From an uncultured Rhodocyclaceae bacterium (GTDB lineage: Bacteria; Pseudomonadota; Gammaproteobacteria; Burkholderiales; Rhodocyclaceae): a stretch of 64,000 nt of DNA. Below, piece by piece: positions 45,915-54,700 of this stretch (position 1 is its first letter; each line of letters starts with the position of its first letter). The notes beneath the pieces are model-generated. The model was given only the letters and a program-made list of their open reading frames with translations, was not told the origin of the DNA and made no database searches. The stretch is taken from positions 734,637 to 798,636 of the forward strand of contig CAJQTY010000003.1 of NCBI GenBank assembly GCA_907163075.1. The letters are read 5' to 3'. A program made the position numbers and the translations under genes.

Positions 45915-46847
45915 ATGCGACCACTTGATCCTTCTTATCCCCGTGACCTGATCGGCTACGGCAGCCAGCCACCGCACGCGCGCTGGCCGAACCAGGCGCG
46001 GATCGCCGTCCAGTTCGTGCTCAACTACGAAGAGGGCGGTGAAAACTGCGTTCTTCACGGCGACCCGGGGTCCGAACAGTTTCTTTCCGAAATCATCGGC
46101 GCGGCCTCCTACCCGGACCGTCACCTGTCGATGGAATCGATTTACGAATACGGCTCGCGCGCCGGCGTCTGGCGCATTCTGCGCGAATTCGAAAAGCGCA
46201 GGTTGCCCTTGACCATTTTCGGCATTTCGATGGCGCTGGCCCGCAATCCGGACGTCACCCAGGCCTTTGTCGATCTTGGCCACGAGATCGCCTGCCATGG
46301 CTTGCGCTGGATTCACTATCAGAACATCGACGAAAAAACCGAACGCGAGCACCTGGAACAAGGCGTCAAGATCATCAAGGAATTGACCGGCAATGCACCG
46401 CTCGGCTGGTACACCGGGCGCGACAGCCCGAATACGCGCCGCCTGGTCGTCGACCACGGCGGTTTTGCCTACGACGCCGATTATTATGGCGACGACCTGC
46501 CCTTCTGGACACCGGTCAAAAAGAGCAACGGCGAAGTCGTCCAGCACCTGGTCGTGCCGTATACGCTCGACACCAACGACATGCGCTTCGCGTCGCCGCA
46601 GGGATTCAACACCGCCGACCATTTCTTCACCTACCTGAAGGATGCCTTCGACGTGCTCTACGCCGAAGGAGAATCAGCACCGAAGATGCTTTCGATCGGC
46701 ATGCACTGCCGCCTGCTCGGTCGTCCCGGACGCTTCAAGGGCCTGCAGAAATTCCTCGATTACATCCAGGGCCATGATCGCGTCTGGATCTGTCGGCGCA
46801 TCGACATCGCCCGGCACTGGATCGAAAACCATCCGTACACCGCTTGA
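45915..46847 (+). CDS. puuE: Allantoinase, PuuE type (polysaccharide-deacetylase fold)
   Basis: YPRDLIGYGSQPPHARWPNQARIAVQFVLNYEEGGENCVLHGDPGSEQFLSEIIGA is the PuuE N-terminal hallmark, followed by SYPDRHLSMESIYEYGSRAGVWRILREF, DLGHEIACHGLRWIHY and GWYTGRDSPNTRRLVVDHGGFAYDADYYGDDLPF. This family hydrolyses allantoin to allantoate without the metal centre of classical AllB. 310 residues is normal, AAAGGA precedes the ATG. It forms a plus-strand unit with the racemase and permease. No allantoate amidohydrolase or allantoicase follows. Confidence 0.92.
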   Translation: MRPLDPSYPRDLIGYGSQPPHARWPNQARIAVQFVLNYEEGGENCVLHGDPGSEQFLSEIIGAASYPDRHLSMESIYEYGSRAGVWRILREFEKRRLPLTIFGISMALARNPDVTQAFVDLGHEIACHGLRWIHYQNIDEKTEREHLEQGVKIIKELTGNAPLGWYTGRDSPNTRRLVVDHGGFAYDADYYGDDLPFWTPVKKSNGEVVQHLVVPYTLDTNDMRFASPQGFNTADHFFTYLKDAFDVLYAEGESAPKMLSIGMHCRLLGRPGRFKGLQKFLDYIQGHDRVWICRRIDIARHWIENHPYTA

Positions 46848-46874
46848 TTGACGCGGCAGACGCGAGAGAACCCT

Positions 46875-47804
46875 TCAGCCGGCGCGTGCCGCGAGCAGCG
46901 TAAGCAGCAACTCGACCCGGGCCTGCCACGGCGACATCGCCGCGGCAGGCCCGACGTCCGTTCCGACCAGCACGCCACCGGCGCAACGCGTGCAGCGCCA
47001 CACCGGTATCGCCGCTGCCACGGCCTCGTCGAGCGCCGCTTGCAGCGACTGGTGCACCGTGCCGTTGCCGGTCGCCGCCACCACCAGACCGTGCACACCG
47101 GCCGCACACAGGGCACGGACCGCGTCGCCGCGCGCACCGGCATGGCTGGTGACGATCTCGACCCACGGCCAACGCGCCACATCGCCTTCGAGCAGCGCCA
47201 GGCCCAAGGGCACGCCAGCAGGCCAGTCGCGGAAGCGCCGCAGATGTCCCTCCTCAACCACACCGAGCACCCCGGCATCACCCGAATCGAAGGCGTCGAG
47301 ACGGTAGGGGCGCACCTTGCGCACGTCGCCGGCCGCATGCACGCGGCCAGCCAGCGCCACCACCACGCCACGCGCTCCGGGCGCACGCGCCACGGCCACG
47401 GCGTCGAGCAGATTTTGTGGCCCGTCGGCGGCCAGCGCGGTACTCGGGCGCATGGCGGCGACCAGCACCACCGGCTTGGACGGCGCCAGCACGCGCTGCA
47501 GCAGCCAGGCTGTTTCTTCCAGCGTATCGGTGCCGTGCGTGATCACCACGCCGCCGACGTCGGAGCGCGCCAGGTGTCGCCCCAGGCTTTGCGCCAGGCG
47601 CTGCCAGGTGGCGAAATCCATGTCCTTGCTGTCGAGCTGCGCCACCTGCTCGGCTTCCAGGCTCAAGCCCGCCAGCGCCGGCACGGCGGCCAGCAGGTCG
47701 GCGACCGAGCGCTGACCGGCGGTGTAAGCCACATTGTCATGGGGATTTGCGGCGGTACCGGCAATGGTGCCGCCGGTGCCCAGAATCACGATCTTGCTTT
47801 GCAT
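46875..47804 (-). CDS. L-asparaginase family protein
   Basis: Start at 47804 (MQSKIVILGTGGTIAGTAANPHDNVAYTAGQ). The two catalytic Thr motifs are present: ILGTGGTIAG and VVITHGTDTLEETAWLL, with the DSKDMDFATWQRLA block between. 309 residues, with no signal peptide, so a cytoplasmic enzyme is likely. It would release ammonia from asparagine, consistent with the nitrogen-scavenging context. It is convergent with the allantoinase gene with a 27-base gap. Confidence 0.9.
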   Translation of the reverse strand: MQSKIVILGTGGTIAGTAANPHDNVAYTAGQRSVADLLAAVPALAGLSLEAEQVAQLDSKDMDFATWQRLAQSLGRHLARSDVGGVVITHGTDTLEETAWLLQRVLAPSKPVVLVAAMRPSTALAADGPQNLLDAVAVARAPGARGVVVALAGRVHAAGDVRKVRPYRLDAFDSGDAGVLGVVEEGHLRRFRDWPAGVPLGLALLEGDVARWPWVEIVTSHAGARGDAVRALCAAGVHGLVVAATGNGTVHQSLQAALDEAVAAAIPVWRCTRCAGGVLVGTDVGPAAAMSPWQARVELLLTLLAARAG

Positions 47805-48054
47805 TTTGCCCCGGTCCGGATAAAGAGTTCTGTCACTGGAGAAGGTGCCGGCACGGTCCATCGATTGAAGCTGCAAATGTCGCCCCGGCGCATCGTCCGC
47901 CAAGAGTATCACAGCCGATTTTATGGCGGCCCAATCCGTCAGGAACGACGTCAATTGCCGACAATCGCCGGCGGAATCCGCTGATCGGAGGCGAACCCGA
48001 TCGTCGCTGTGCTAGACTGGAGGCACTCGGCCTGGATCCAGGATCGTTGCGCAA
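47805..48054. other. Intergenic stretch between asparaginase and the argD remnant
   Basis: About 250 bases containing the asparaginase promoter side and sequence with no recognisable gene. Together with the argD remnant (48055-48169) it makes up the 377 bases before argF. Confidence 0.4.
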
Positions 48055-48169
48055 ACTGACCGCCGGCAAGGTCGTGCGTTTGTTGCCGCCGCTGACCTTC
48101 AGTGCTGAAGAAGGGCGTGAACTGGTGGCGCGGCTTTCCGTACTGATCCATATTTTTCTCGCAACCTGA
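48055..48169 (+). pseudogene. argD: argD C-terminal remnant
   Basis: The frame LTAGKVVRLLPPLTFSAEEGRELVARLSVLIHIFLAT followed by TGA matches the last approximately 38 residues of acetylornithine aminotransferase (family: VTAGxVVRLLPPLxxSxEE). It stops 12 bases before argF, as an intact argD would in an argD-argF operon. Everything upstream of this piece is gone. Confidence 0.65.
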
Positions 48170-48181
48170 TCGAAAGCTGCC

Positions 48182-49117
<936 letters not shown>

Positions 49118-49132
49118 GAGCCGAGCAGAGCC

Positions 49133-50095
49133 ATGTCACGCCCGAACGACCCGCTCGATACCTACCTGCTGCGCGTACTGGTGACGCTCCTGACCGAACG
49201 CAACCTGACCAAGGTAGCGATCCGCATGAACCAGTCGCAGCCGGCCATCAGCGCAGCGCTGCACAAGCTGCGACTGGTCTTTCAGGACGAACTGCTGGTG
49301 CGCAGCGGCAACGCCATGGTGACCACGCCGCGTGGACAGGAAGTGCTCGGTTCGGCACGCAATGCCCTGGCCGAGATCGACCGCCTGTTTACACTGGGCG
49401 AGGTGTTCGACCCCTTGACCACGCAGCAACTGTTCAAGATCGGCTGCCCGGACTCGATGTCCACCACGGTATTTCTGGCCGGCGTGGTCAAGGACCTGCA
49501 CCGCCAGGCACCCAATGCGCGCCTGATGGTGCATCCGCTCGGGCCCGGTTACAACTTCGAACAGGCGCTGGCCGATGGCGAACTCGACGTGGTCATCGGC
49601 AACTGGCCCGAACCGCCGGAGCACCTGCACATCGCCCCGCTGCTCGAGGACGAAATGGTCTGCCTGATGGCGGCCAACAATCCGCTGGCGCGCGGCACCA
49701 TGACGCGCGAACAGTATTTGCACGCCGCCCATATCGTTCCCCTGCACTCCTCGTCGACCCACCGCGGCCTGATCGACAAGCACCTGGCGCAACTGCGCGT
49801 GACGCGCAACGCCCGGATAATCGTGCCGTTTCTCAGCATGGTACCGAATATGCTGATGGGGACCGAGCTGATTTTCACGATCAGCCGCCACTTTGCCGAA
49901 CATTACGCGCGCATGCTGCCGCTGGCGGTAGTGAAATGCCCGATCGACTACCCGCTGATGCATTTCTACCAGATCTGGCACAGCCGCAATCAGCGTTCGG
50001 ACGCGCACCGCTGGATGCGAAGCGTGCTCACCGAAGTCGCCAACAAACTGATCCCGAAGCAGGCCAACCAAGACCTTCCACGCGAGTCGCCGTAG
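49133..50095 (+). CDS. LysR-family regulator (NodD/NahR-like group)
   Basis: The HTH near residues 10-60 (LDTYLLRVLVTLLTERNLTKVAIRMNQSQPAISAALHKLRLVFQDELLVRSGNAMVTTPRG) is followed by an effector-binding domain with FKIGCPDSMSTTVFL, LADGELDVVIGNW and MVPNMLMGTELIFTISRHFAEHY. The latter motif is typical of the NodD/NahR/LinR subgroup that senses aromatic or small organic compounds. 320 residues. It follows argF closely, but no obvious target gene is next to it. Its 3' end abuts the start of the cassette array. Confidence 0.88.
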   Translation: MSRPNDPLDTYLLRVLVTLLTERNLTKVAIRMNQSQPAISAALHKLRLVFQDELLVRSGNAMVTTPRGQEVLGSARNALAEIDRLFTLGEVFDPLTTQQLFKIGCPDSMSTTVFLAGVVKDLHRQAPNARLMVHPLGPGYNFEQALADGELDVVIGNWPEPPEHLHIAPLLEDEMVCLMAANNPLARGTMTREQYLHAAHIVPLHSSSTHRGLIDKHLAQLRVTRNARIIVPFLSMVPNMLMGTELIFTISRHFAEHYARMLPLAVVKCPIDYPLMHFYQIWHSRNQRSDAHRWMRSVLTEVANKLIPKQANQDLPRESP

Positions 50096-50100
50096 CGCGG

Positions 50101-50305
50101 AAAGTTGCTGGGCTTCAAGTGTACGAAGCGCGATGTCGAGTGAGTTTGCTAGTGCCTCAAATTTGAAGGCTCGGTCGAAGCTTTGGAATTCGAGCATCCC
50201 TGCAAACAGAATGATTGAAACAGACAAAGATATCTTCAGGCTGATTTCAAGAGGCGAGACAAAAAGTGCACCCAAAGCCAAGCTGGCAAAGATTAGCTCA
50301 AACAC
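50101..50305 (-). pseudogene. Truncated cassette gene, membrane protein
   Basis: A GTG-initiated frame MFELIFASLALGALFVSPLE..., followed by KISLSVSIILFAGMLEFQSFDRAFKFEALANSLDIALRTLEAQQL, with two hydrophobic segments. After about 68 codons the frame runs antisense into the LysR gene with no proper stop, so the gene and its own attC site have been cut off. It directly follows attC1, as a cassette would. Confidence 0.5.
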
Positions 50306-50337
50306 GAATACGAAGATGCTGAGATTTCGAATGTGAG

Positions 50338-50403
50338 GCCTAAGGTAGAAGTGAGCGGCCTGCGCGGCTTTTCGCGCAGGTCCGCTCGACTGCCGGGTTA
50401 GCC
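50338..50403 (-). repeat. attC1 (integron recombination site)
   Basis: Read on the minus strand: outer core GGCTAAC at the gene side and CTTAGGC at the far end, enclosing a long imperfect palindrome GAGCGGACCTGCGCG / CGCGCAGGCCGCTC. The far core has C instead of the G of GTTRRRY. It starts inside the stop codon of the GNAT gene. 66 bases. Confidence 0.65.
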
Positions 50404-50904
50404 CTTGGCTTGAAATGCCGGATGGAATTGGACGTTGCCATATGCGGAAGAAGTACCAAGGGATAGGGCGAGGACATACTCTTGAGGAACGCCCTCAAGC
50501 ACGAGAGCAGGATTGTTCGCAAACCCAAAACGGATGTAGAACGCAGGATCGCCAACGAGCACACACCCATTTGCTCCAATCTTGCGTAGCTCGGCAAGAC
50601 CTCTTTCCATAAGTGCCCGCCCGATGCCACGGCGCTGCAAATCGGGTTCGACCGAAATTGGGCCAAGCCCAAACCAACCAGTGGCACCGTCGCTGATGGT
50701 TATAGGCGAGAGTGCAATATGCCCTACGATGCGGCCGGCATCTTCGGCGACAAGAGACACCGAAAGCGCATGATCTGCTCGCAGAGCGCGGATGATGAAG
50801 TGTTCCGTCTGGTGACTGAAAGTATGGGATTCAAACGCCAGGCGCGTAACTTCGGCGATGGCGTTTTCGTCATTGGGGCGTTCAGGGCGAATGGTGATGT
50901 TCAT
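50398..50904 (-). CDS. GNAT-family N-acetyltransferase (cassette gene)
   Basis: MNITIRPERPNDENAIAEVTRLAFESHTFSHQTEHFIIRALR is followed by IVGHIALSPITISDGATGWFGLGPISVEPDLQRRGIGRALMERGL, whose Q/RxxGxG/A acetyl-CoA motif is RRGIGRA. PAFYIRFGF is typical of the YhbS-like group. The start at 50904 is preferred over 50931, which lies inside attC2. The TAA stop lies within the outer core of attC1. The substrate is unknown; cassette GNATs include antibiotic-modifying and toxin-type enzymes, but nothing here indicates either. Confidence 0.8.
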   Translation of the reverse strand: MNITIRPERPNDENAIAEVTRLAFESHTFSHQTEHFIIRALRADHALSVSLVAEDAGRIVGHIALSPITISDGATGWFGLGPISVEPDLQRRGIGRALMERGLAELRKIGANGCVLVGDPAFYIRFGFANNPALVLEGVPQEYVLALSLGTSSAYGNVQFHPAFQAKG

Positions 50905-50915
50905 AGAATCGAAAG

Positions 50916-50987
50916 GGCTAACGTTTGACATGAGGGACGTCCAAGTGCGATAGCCCTTGGACGTCCCTCTCGATGGAAGGGTTGGGC
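50916..50987 (-). repeat. attC2 (integron recombination site)
   Basis: On the minus strand GCCCAAC opens the site and GTTAGCC closes it, around a perfect 14-base stem GAGGGACGTCCAAG / CTTGGACGTCCCTC. It follows the HigA-like gene, whose stop codon lies one base beyond it. 72 bases. Confidence 0.75.
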
Positions 50988-50988
50988 G

Positions 50989-51306
50989 TCACGCGGCCTT
51001 CTGTGGCACCAGGCGAACTTGAAGCTCACAGCCGACTGCGCTGGCATAACGCCTCAAGGTGGCGATAGACGGAGCATGTTTGGTCGCTGCCTCAAGGCGC
51101 GAAACGGCACTCTTGGTCGTGCCCATGCGTTCGGCAACGGCGTCTTGGGTGAGACCCGCCCGCGAACGGGCCTTGAGCATTTGATTGGCCAACTGGTATT
51201 CGAGCGCGAGACCATCGTAGGCCTCGACGAAGCCTTTGCGCTTGGATGCCTTTTCAATGAACGCCTTGTGGTCGTGGCGGACGGGCTTAAATTTGATGTC
51301 AGTCAT
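50989..51306 (-). CDS. HigA-type antitoxin (XRE family, cassette gene)
   Basis: 105 residues with a central Cro/C1 HTH: LANQMLKARSRAGLTQDAVAERMGTTKSAVSRLEAATKHAPSIATLRRYASAVGCEL. It overlaps the toxin gene by eight bases and follows it, the order typical of higBA. It would neutralise the toxin and repress the pair. Confidence 0.85.
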   Translation of the reverse strand: MTDIKFKPVRHDHKAFIEKASKRKGFVEAYDGLALEYQLANQMLKARSRAGLTQDAVAERMGTTKSAVSRLEAATKHAPSIATLRRYASAVGCELQVRLVPQKAA

Positions 51307-51625
51307 GGCGTATCTCCTTGGCGCGTTTGCGCGCTAACTTCAACTCTCGGTCGGGGGTCTGCTGCGTCTTCTTGACAAACGCATGCACGACCACTACACG
51401 CTTGCCAACGAGAAAACAGTAGAACGCACGACCGATGCCGGAATGCCCGCGCGGCCGCAACTCAAAGAGGCCTTCGCCAAGCGCCCGCGAATGAGGAAGA
51501 CGAAGATTCGGGCCGTGTTCGATCAAGAGTTCAACCAGACGAGCATAGTCCGCAAGGACGTCAACGGGCCAAGACTCGATCTCGGCAAGGACGCTCTGGT
51601 GGAAATAATCGATCTCGTAGCTCAC
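51299..51625 (-). CDS. HigB/RelE-superfamily toxin (Gp49-like, cassette gene)
   Basis: 108 residues: YEIDYFHQSVLAEIESWPVDVLADYARLVELLIEHGPNLRLPHSRALGEGLFELRPRGHSGIGRAFYCFLVGKRVVVVHAFVKKTQQTPDRELKLARKRAKEI is the Gp49/HigB pattern (GLFELR, R.FY, FxKKTQxTPxxEL). Such toxins cleave mRNA at the ribosome. Toxin-antitoxin cassettes are common stabilisers of large cassette arrays. Confidence 0.88.
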   Translation of the reverse strand: MSYEIDYFHQSVLAEIESWPVDVLADYARLVELLIEHGPNLRLPHSRALGEGLFELRPRGHSGIGRAFYCFLVGKRVVVVHAFVKKTQQTPDRELKLARKRAKEIRHD

Positions 51626-51677
51626 AGATACAGGTTAGCAAAAACGCGAACACGATGCAACGTGGGGAACTGATGAT

Positions 51678-51773
51678 GCCTAACGTTAAAGGTAACCGGC
51701 GCCGGAGCGCGCAGCGCGGAGGGAACCCAACAAGCACAGCTTGTTGGGCGTCCGGTTGACCGAGAGGTTAGAC
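51678..51773 (-). repeat. attC3 (integron recombination site)
   Basis: On the minus strand GTCTAAC (RYYYAAC) opens and GTTAGGC (GTTRRRY) closes the site. Inner boxes TCGGTCAACCGG and CCGGTTACC are complementary, and a variable terminal stem-loop carries GCTGTGC / AACAAGC-type repeats. 96 bases; the best match to the attC consensus in the window. The stop codon of the next cassette gene lies in its outer core. Confidence 0.8.
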
Positions 51774-52301
51774 CGCACCGCGCGCCTCGAGACATTCCAA
51801 GTCGCGCCATGCGGTTTTGAGCATCTCCGGCGTACAGGCTGTGCGTAGATTTGCATTGTTGACGCCAAAAGGGTGGTAAACGATGCGATACATGATTCCA
51901 AGACGCTCACATACCGAAGCTGCCGCGTCTCCCGTCTTCGCGCCGAGAATGAGAACCCCCTTCGGATCGTGAAGGCGAAACAGAGATTCGAGGCGCGGCC
52001 GACCGGCCCTAAGTTGGGCCGGTGTGACCTTGGTCACGGTGGTCGCTCCGATACTCCCGAGCGCCATGTTCGTGAATGCAACTTGGTGCCACAGCGCTGA
52101 AAGCGACATGCCTAGCTTCTCGGCCATTTTGATGAATAAGTCAGGGCCGGGCACATCCTTGCCCGAAAGCAAAGCGGCCATGTAGACATCGTCGTACTCC
52201 AGGTCACCATCCCATGTACCGGTATAGCTCTCGCCGATCACGAAAATGCGCCGTTGCGGGTATTCTCTTCTCTGCGCAACGACGTGTAAGGGCGATCGCA
52301 T
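51768..52301 (-). CDS. Uracil-DNA glycosylase-like protein (cassette gene)
   Basis: Starting at MRSPLHVVAQRREYPQRRIF, the core RIFVIGESYTGTWDGDLEYDDVYMAALLSGKDVPGPDLFIKMAEKLG...WHQVAFTNMALGS...VTPAQLRAGRPRLESLFRLHDPKGVLILG follows the order of the UDG-superfamily fold (phosphate-binding GES, an AFTN segment, PKGVLILG). The catalytic water-activating residue is not evident, so the activity is uncertain. The start is uncertain: ATGs at 52301 and 52346 are possible. From 52321 the plus strand holds a 37-codon tail (AEFRKLRFIPKV...) that may be a remnant of a chromosomal gene, marking the array edge. Confidence 0.55.
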   Translation of the reverse strand: MRSPLHVVAQRREYPQRRIFVIGESYTGTWDGDLEYDDVYMAALLSGKDVPGPDLFIKMAEKLGMSLSALWHQVAFTNMALGSIGATTVTKVTPAQLRAGRPRLESLFRLHDPKGVLILGAKTGDAAASVCERLGIMYRIVYHPFGVNNANLRTACTPEMLKTAWRDLECLEARGAV

Positions 52302-52430
52302 GAGCACCAATGTCACTTGAGCGGAGTTCCGCAAGCTTCGTTTCATCCCCAAAGTTGCCGTCCCGGCGCAGGCCGCACCGCGCAACCCGGAAATCAACGA
52401 CGTAATCCGCTCGCAAACAAGGACAGGCGG

Positions 52431-53735
52431 CTAGCGCAGCCAGCCTTTCTTGCCGAAGAACCAGAACGGGATGACGACGGAGATGAACATCAGCGTCAGT
52501 GAGAACGGGTAGCCGTACTCCCAGTGGATCTCGGGAAACACTCCCTGGAAGTTCATGCCGTAGATGCTGGCGATCAGCGTTGGCGGCAGCATCGCCACCG
52601 ACGCCACGGAAAAGAGCTTGATGATCTTGTTCTGGTTGATGTTGATGAAACCGACCGTGGCGTCCATCAGGAAGTTGATCTTGCCGAACAGGAAGGACGT
52701 GTGGCCGTCGAGCGATTCGATGTCGCGCAGAATCTGGCGCGCGTCTTCCAGTTGATCGGCATTGAGGAACTTGCCGCGCGTCAGGAATGAAACGGCGCGC
52801 CGGGTATCGTGAACATTGCGCCGGATGCGTCCGTTCAGATCTTCCTCGCGCGCGATGTCGGCGAGAATCTTGGCCGCCTCCGCATCGGTCACCTCGGTGC
52901 CGAGCACGTGCTTGCTGACGTCCTCGAGCGCGGCGTAGACGTCTTCCAGCGCGTCCGCCGAATACTCGGCGTCGGCGGCGTAGAGATCGAGCAGAACGTC
53001 CTTGCCGTCGGTCACGTAGCCGGGCTGCGTGCGGGCGCGCAGGCGCTGCAGGCGAAACACCGGCAGTTCTTCGGTACGCACGGTAAACAGGATGTCGCGA
53101 TGCAGGATCAGGGCCACCGCCACGTTACGCGAGCCCTCCCTGGAATCGAGCAGGAAGTCCGAATGCAGGTGAATCTCGCCGTTGTCCTCGACGTAGAATC
53201 GCGCGCTCGCCTCGAGGTCGGTCAGGCTGCTCGGATTCGGCAACTGGACATCGAAGAAGCGGCCGACCCACGAGCGAATCTCCGGCGTCGGCGCCACCAG
53301 GTCGACCCAGATCGGCTTCAGGCACTTCAGGTCGTAGGGCGTGTTGACGCTGATCTGGCTTAGGCGGCCATTGCGCAGCTCGAAGGCGCTGACGGTGGTT
53401 TTTTCGTTGCGGTGATGGCTATCGCCGATCAGATCCTGGCGCACTTCGTCGGAAAGGATTTCGAGGATCGCTTCGCCGCGCTCTTCGCGTACCTCGTACC
53501 AGACCAGGAGACGATCCTCCGGATCGAGGACTTCGATGATCCTGGCGATCTCGGCCAGGGGGACGCGTTCGAGCAGCGAGCGCAGACCGGCCAGGTGCTG
53601 CTTATGCACCACATCTTCGACAAGATCGTGACGCGGCATTTCCTGGCGATGGACGAGGTCCTCGATCAGCTTGTGCTTGGCGAGCAATTCCCGCACATTT
53701 TCCAGATTATCCGGGGTGTTTTTTTCGTCACTCAT
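52431..53735 (-). CDS. corA: CorA-family magnesium transporter with MgtE-N-like domain
   Basis: Start at 53735 (MSDEKNTPDNLENVRELLAKH). Residues 15-95 (LIEDLVHRQEMPRHDLVEDVVHKQHLAGLRSLLERVPLAEIARIIEVLDPEDRLLVWYEV) resemble the intracellular MgtE N domain. The rest is a CorA cytoplasmic funnel, two membrane helices and the selectivity motif YGMNF, ending FFGKKGWLR. It is a pentameric Mg2+ channel of the inner membrane. The combination of an MgtE-type sensor helix bundle with CorA is known in betaproteobacteria but less common than plain CorA. Confidence 0.9.
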   Translation of the reverse strand: MSDEKNTPDNLENVRELLAKHKLIEDLVHRQEMPRHDLVEDVVHKQHLAGLRSLLERVPLAEIARIIEVLDPEDRLLVWYEVREERGEAILEILSDEVRQDLIGDSHHRNEKTTVSAFELRNGRLSQISVNTPYDLKCLKPIWVDLVAPTPEIRSWVGRFFDVQLPNPSSLTDLEASARFYVEDNGEIHLHSDFLLDSREGSRNVAVALILHRDILFTVRTEELPVFRLQRLRARTQPGYVTDGKDVLLDLYAADAEYSADALEDVYAALEDVSKHVLGTEVTDAEAAKILADIAREEDLNGRIRRNVHDTRRAVSFLTRGKFLNADQLEDARQILRDIESLDGHTSFLFGKINFLMDATVGFININQNKIIKLFSVASVAMLPPTLIASIYGMNFQGVFPEIHWEYGYPFSLTLMFISVVIPFWFFGKKGWLR

Positions 53736-53831
53736 CGGGCATGCCCCCTGTGCCGCTGCGCGTGAAACAGGCCCGAATTTTAGCACGCCGCTAGTGTCGT
53801 GTTGCACGCTGCCTGGAACTTATAGCAACAG

Positions 53832-53929
53832 CCGGTAGGGCGGAAAAGCGCAGCGCCTTCCGACATTCGGCGGTGGCGCTATCGCCAACACGGCGTCGGA
53901 AAGCGCCTTCGGCTTTTCCGACCTACCGG
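53832..53929. repeat. 98-bp inverted-repeat element (MITE/REP-like)
   Basis: Outer arms CCGGTAGGGCGGAAAAGC (53832-53849) and the complement of CCGGTAGGTCGGAAAAGC (53912-53929) differ at one position. Each arm carries a further hairpin (AGCGCAGCGCCTTCCGAC and its partner). It lies between corA and mtgA, in non-coding DNA, and has the look of a dispersed extragenic element. Confidence 0.7.
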
Positions 53930-53986
53930 GTTGTAAGGGATTTTTCTGCGGATTTACGACGCAGGCGCAAGCGATTGCCGTGTCGC

Positions 53987-54700
53987 TCAGGGCACCTGCG
54001 CGGCCGGCATGCGACCGCGAATCACGGCGGCCTTCCTGGCCAGCCCCGGAGCGCCGCGATTGCGGTCGTAGAAGCGCGGGCTCGGGACCATGCCGGCCAG
54101 GCGCGCGGCCTGCTCGGCGGAGAGTTGCGCCGCGCTGATGCCGTAATAGTGGCGCGCTGCCGCTTCGGCGCCGAAGACGCCGTTACCCCATTCGATGACG
54201 TTGAGGTACACCTCGAAAATGCGCTGCTTGCTCCACAGGGCTTCGATCATCAGCGTCGCCACGGCTTCCTGCGCCTTGCGCCACGGGGTTTTGCTCGGCG
54301 TCAGGAAGAGGTTCTTGGCCAGCTGCTGCGAAATGGTCGAGCCGCCGGCAACGACCTTGCCTTTCTTCTGGTTTTTTTCGATGGCTTTCTGAATGCCATC
54401 CCAGTCAAATCCTTCGTGATGAATGAACAGGTCGTCTTCCGAGACGATCAGGGCGCGCTTCAGGTGCACCGAGATCTGTCCGTAACCGACCCACTGCTTC
54501 TTCAGTTGCGCGTCGGGGTCTTTGGCGCGCAGTTCCACGAGCCGGATTTCCATGAACCGGGTGCTGTCGGGATTGACCCACTTCCACCACAGCACCCAGC
54601 CGAGCAGCCATATCTGGTACAGCAGCAACAGGCCGAAGAGGACGAGAACCAGCCTTCTCAGCCAGCGCGCAACGCGCGGGGCAAGCCCCCTGCCGGTCAT
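53987..54700 (-). CDS. mtgA: Monofunctional peptidoglycan glycosyltransferase
   Basis: Start at 54700 (MTGRGLAPRVARWLRRL), overlapping the aroE stop as ATGA. One membrane helix (about 17-40) precedes a GT51 domain: VSEDDLFIHHEGFDWDGIQKAIEKN, GGSTISQQLAKNLFLTPSKTPWRKAQEAVATLMIEALWSKQRIFEVYLNVIEWGNGVFGAEAAARHYYG. The catalytic Glu in SEDDLF and the second Glu in IEWGNG-type motifs are present. It polymerises lipid II without a transpeptidase domain. Confidence 0.95.
   Translation of the reverse strand: MTGRGLAPRVARWLRRLVLVLFGLLLLYQIWLLGWVLWWKWVNPDSTRFMEIRLVELRAKDPDAQLKKQWVGYGQISVHLKRALIVSEDDLFIHHEGFDWDGIQKAIEKNQKKGKVVAGGSTISQQLAKNLFLTPSKTPWRKAQEAVATLMIEALWSKQRIFEVYLNVIEWGNGVFGAEAAARHYYGISAAQLSAEQAARLAGMVPSPRFYDRNRGAPGLARKAAVIRGRMPAAQVP

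Noticed and set aside
49136-50305. Minus-strand frame of 389 codons treated as one gene
   Set aside because: Only its first 68 codons (upstream of the LysR gene) look real; the rest is the complement of LysR. The real part is listed as a truncated cassette gene.
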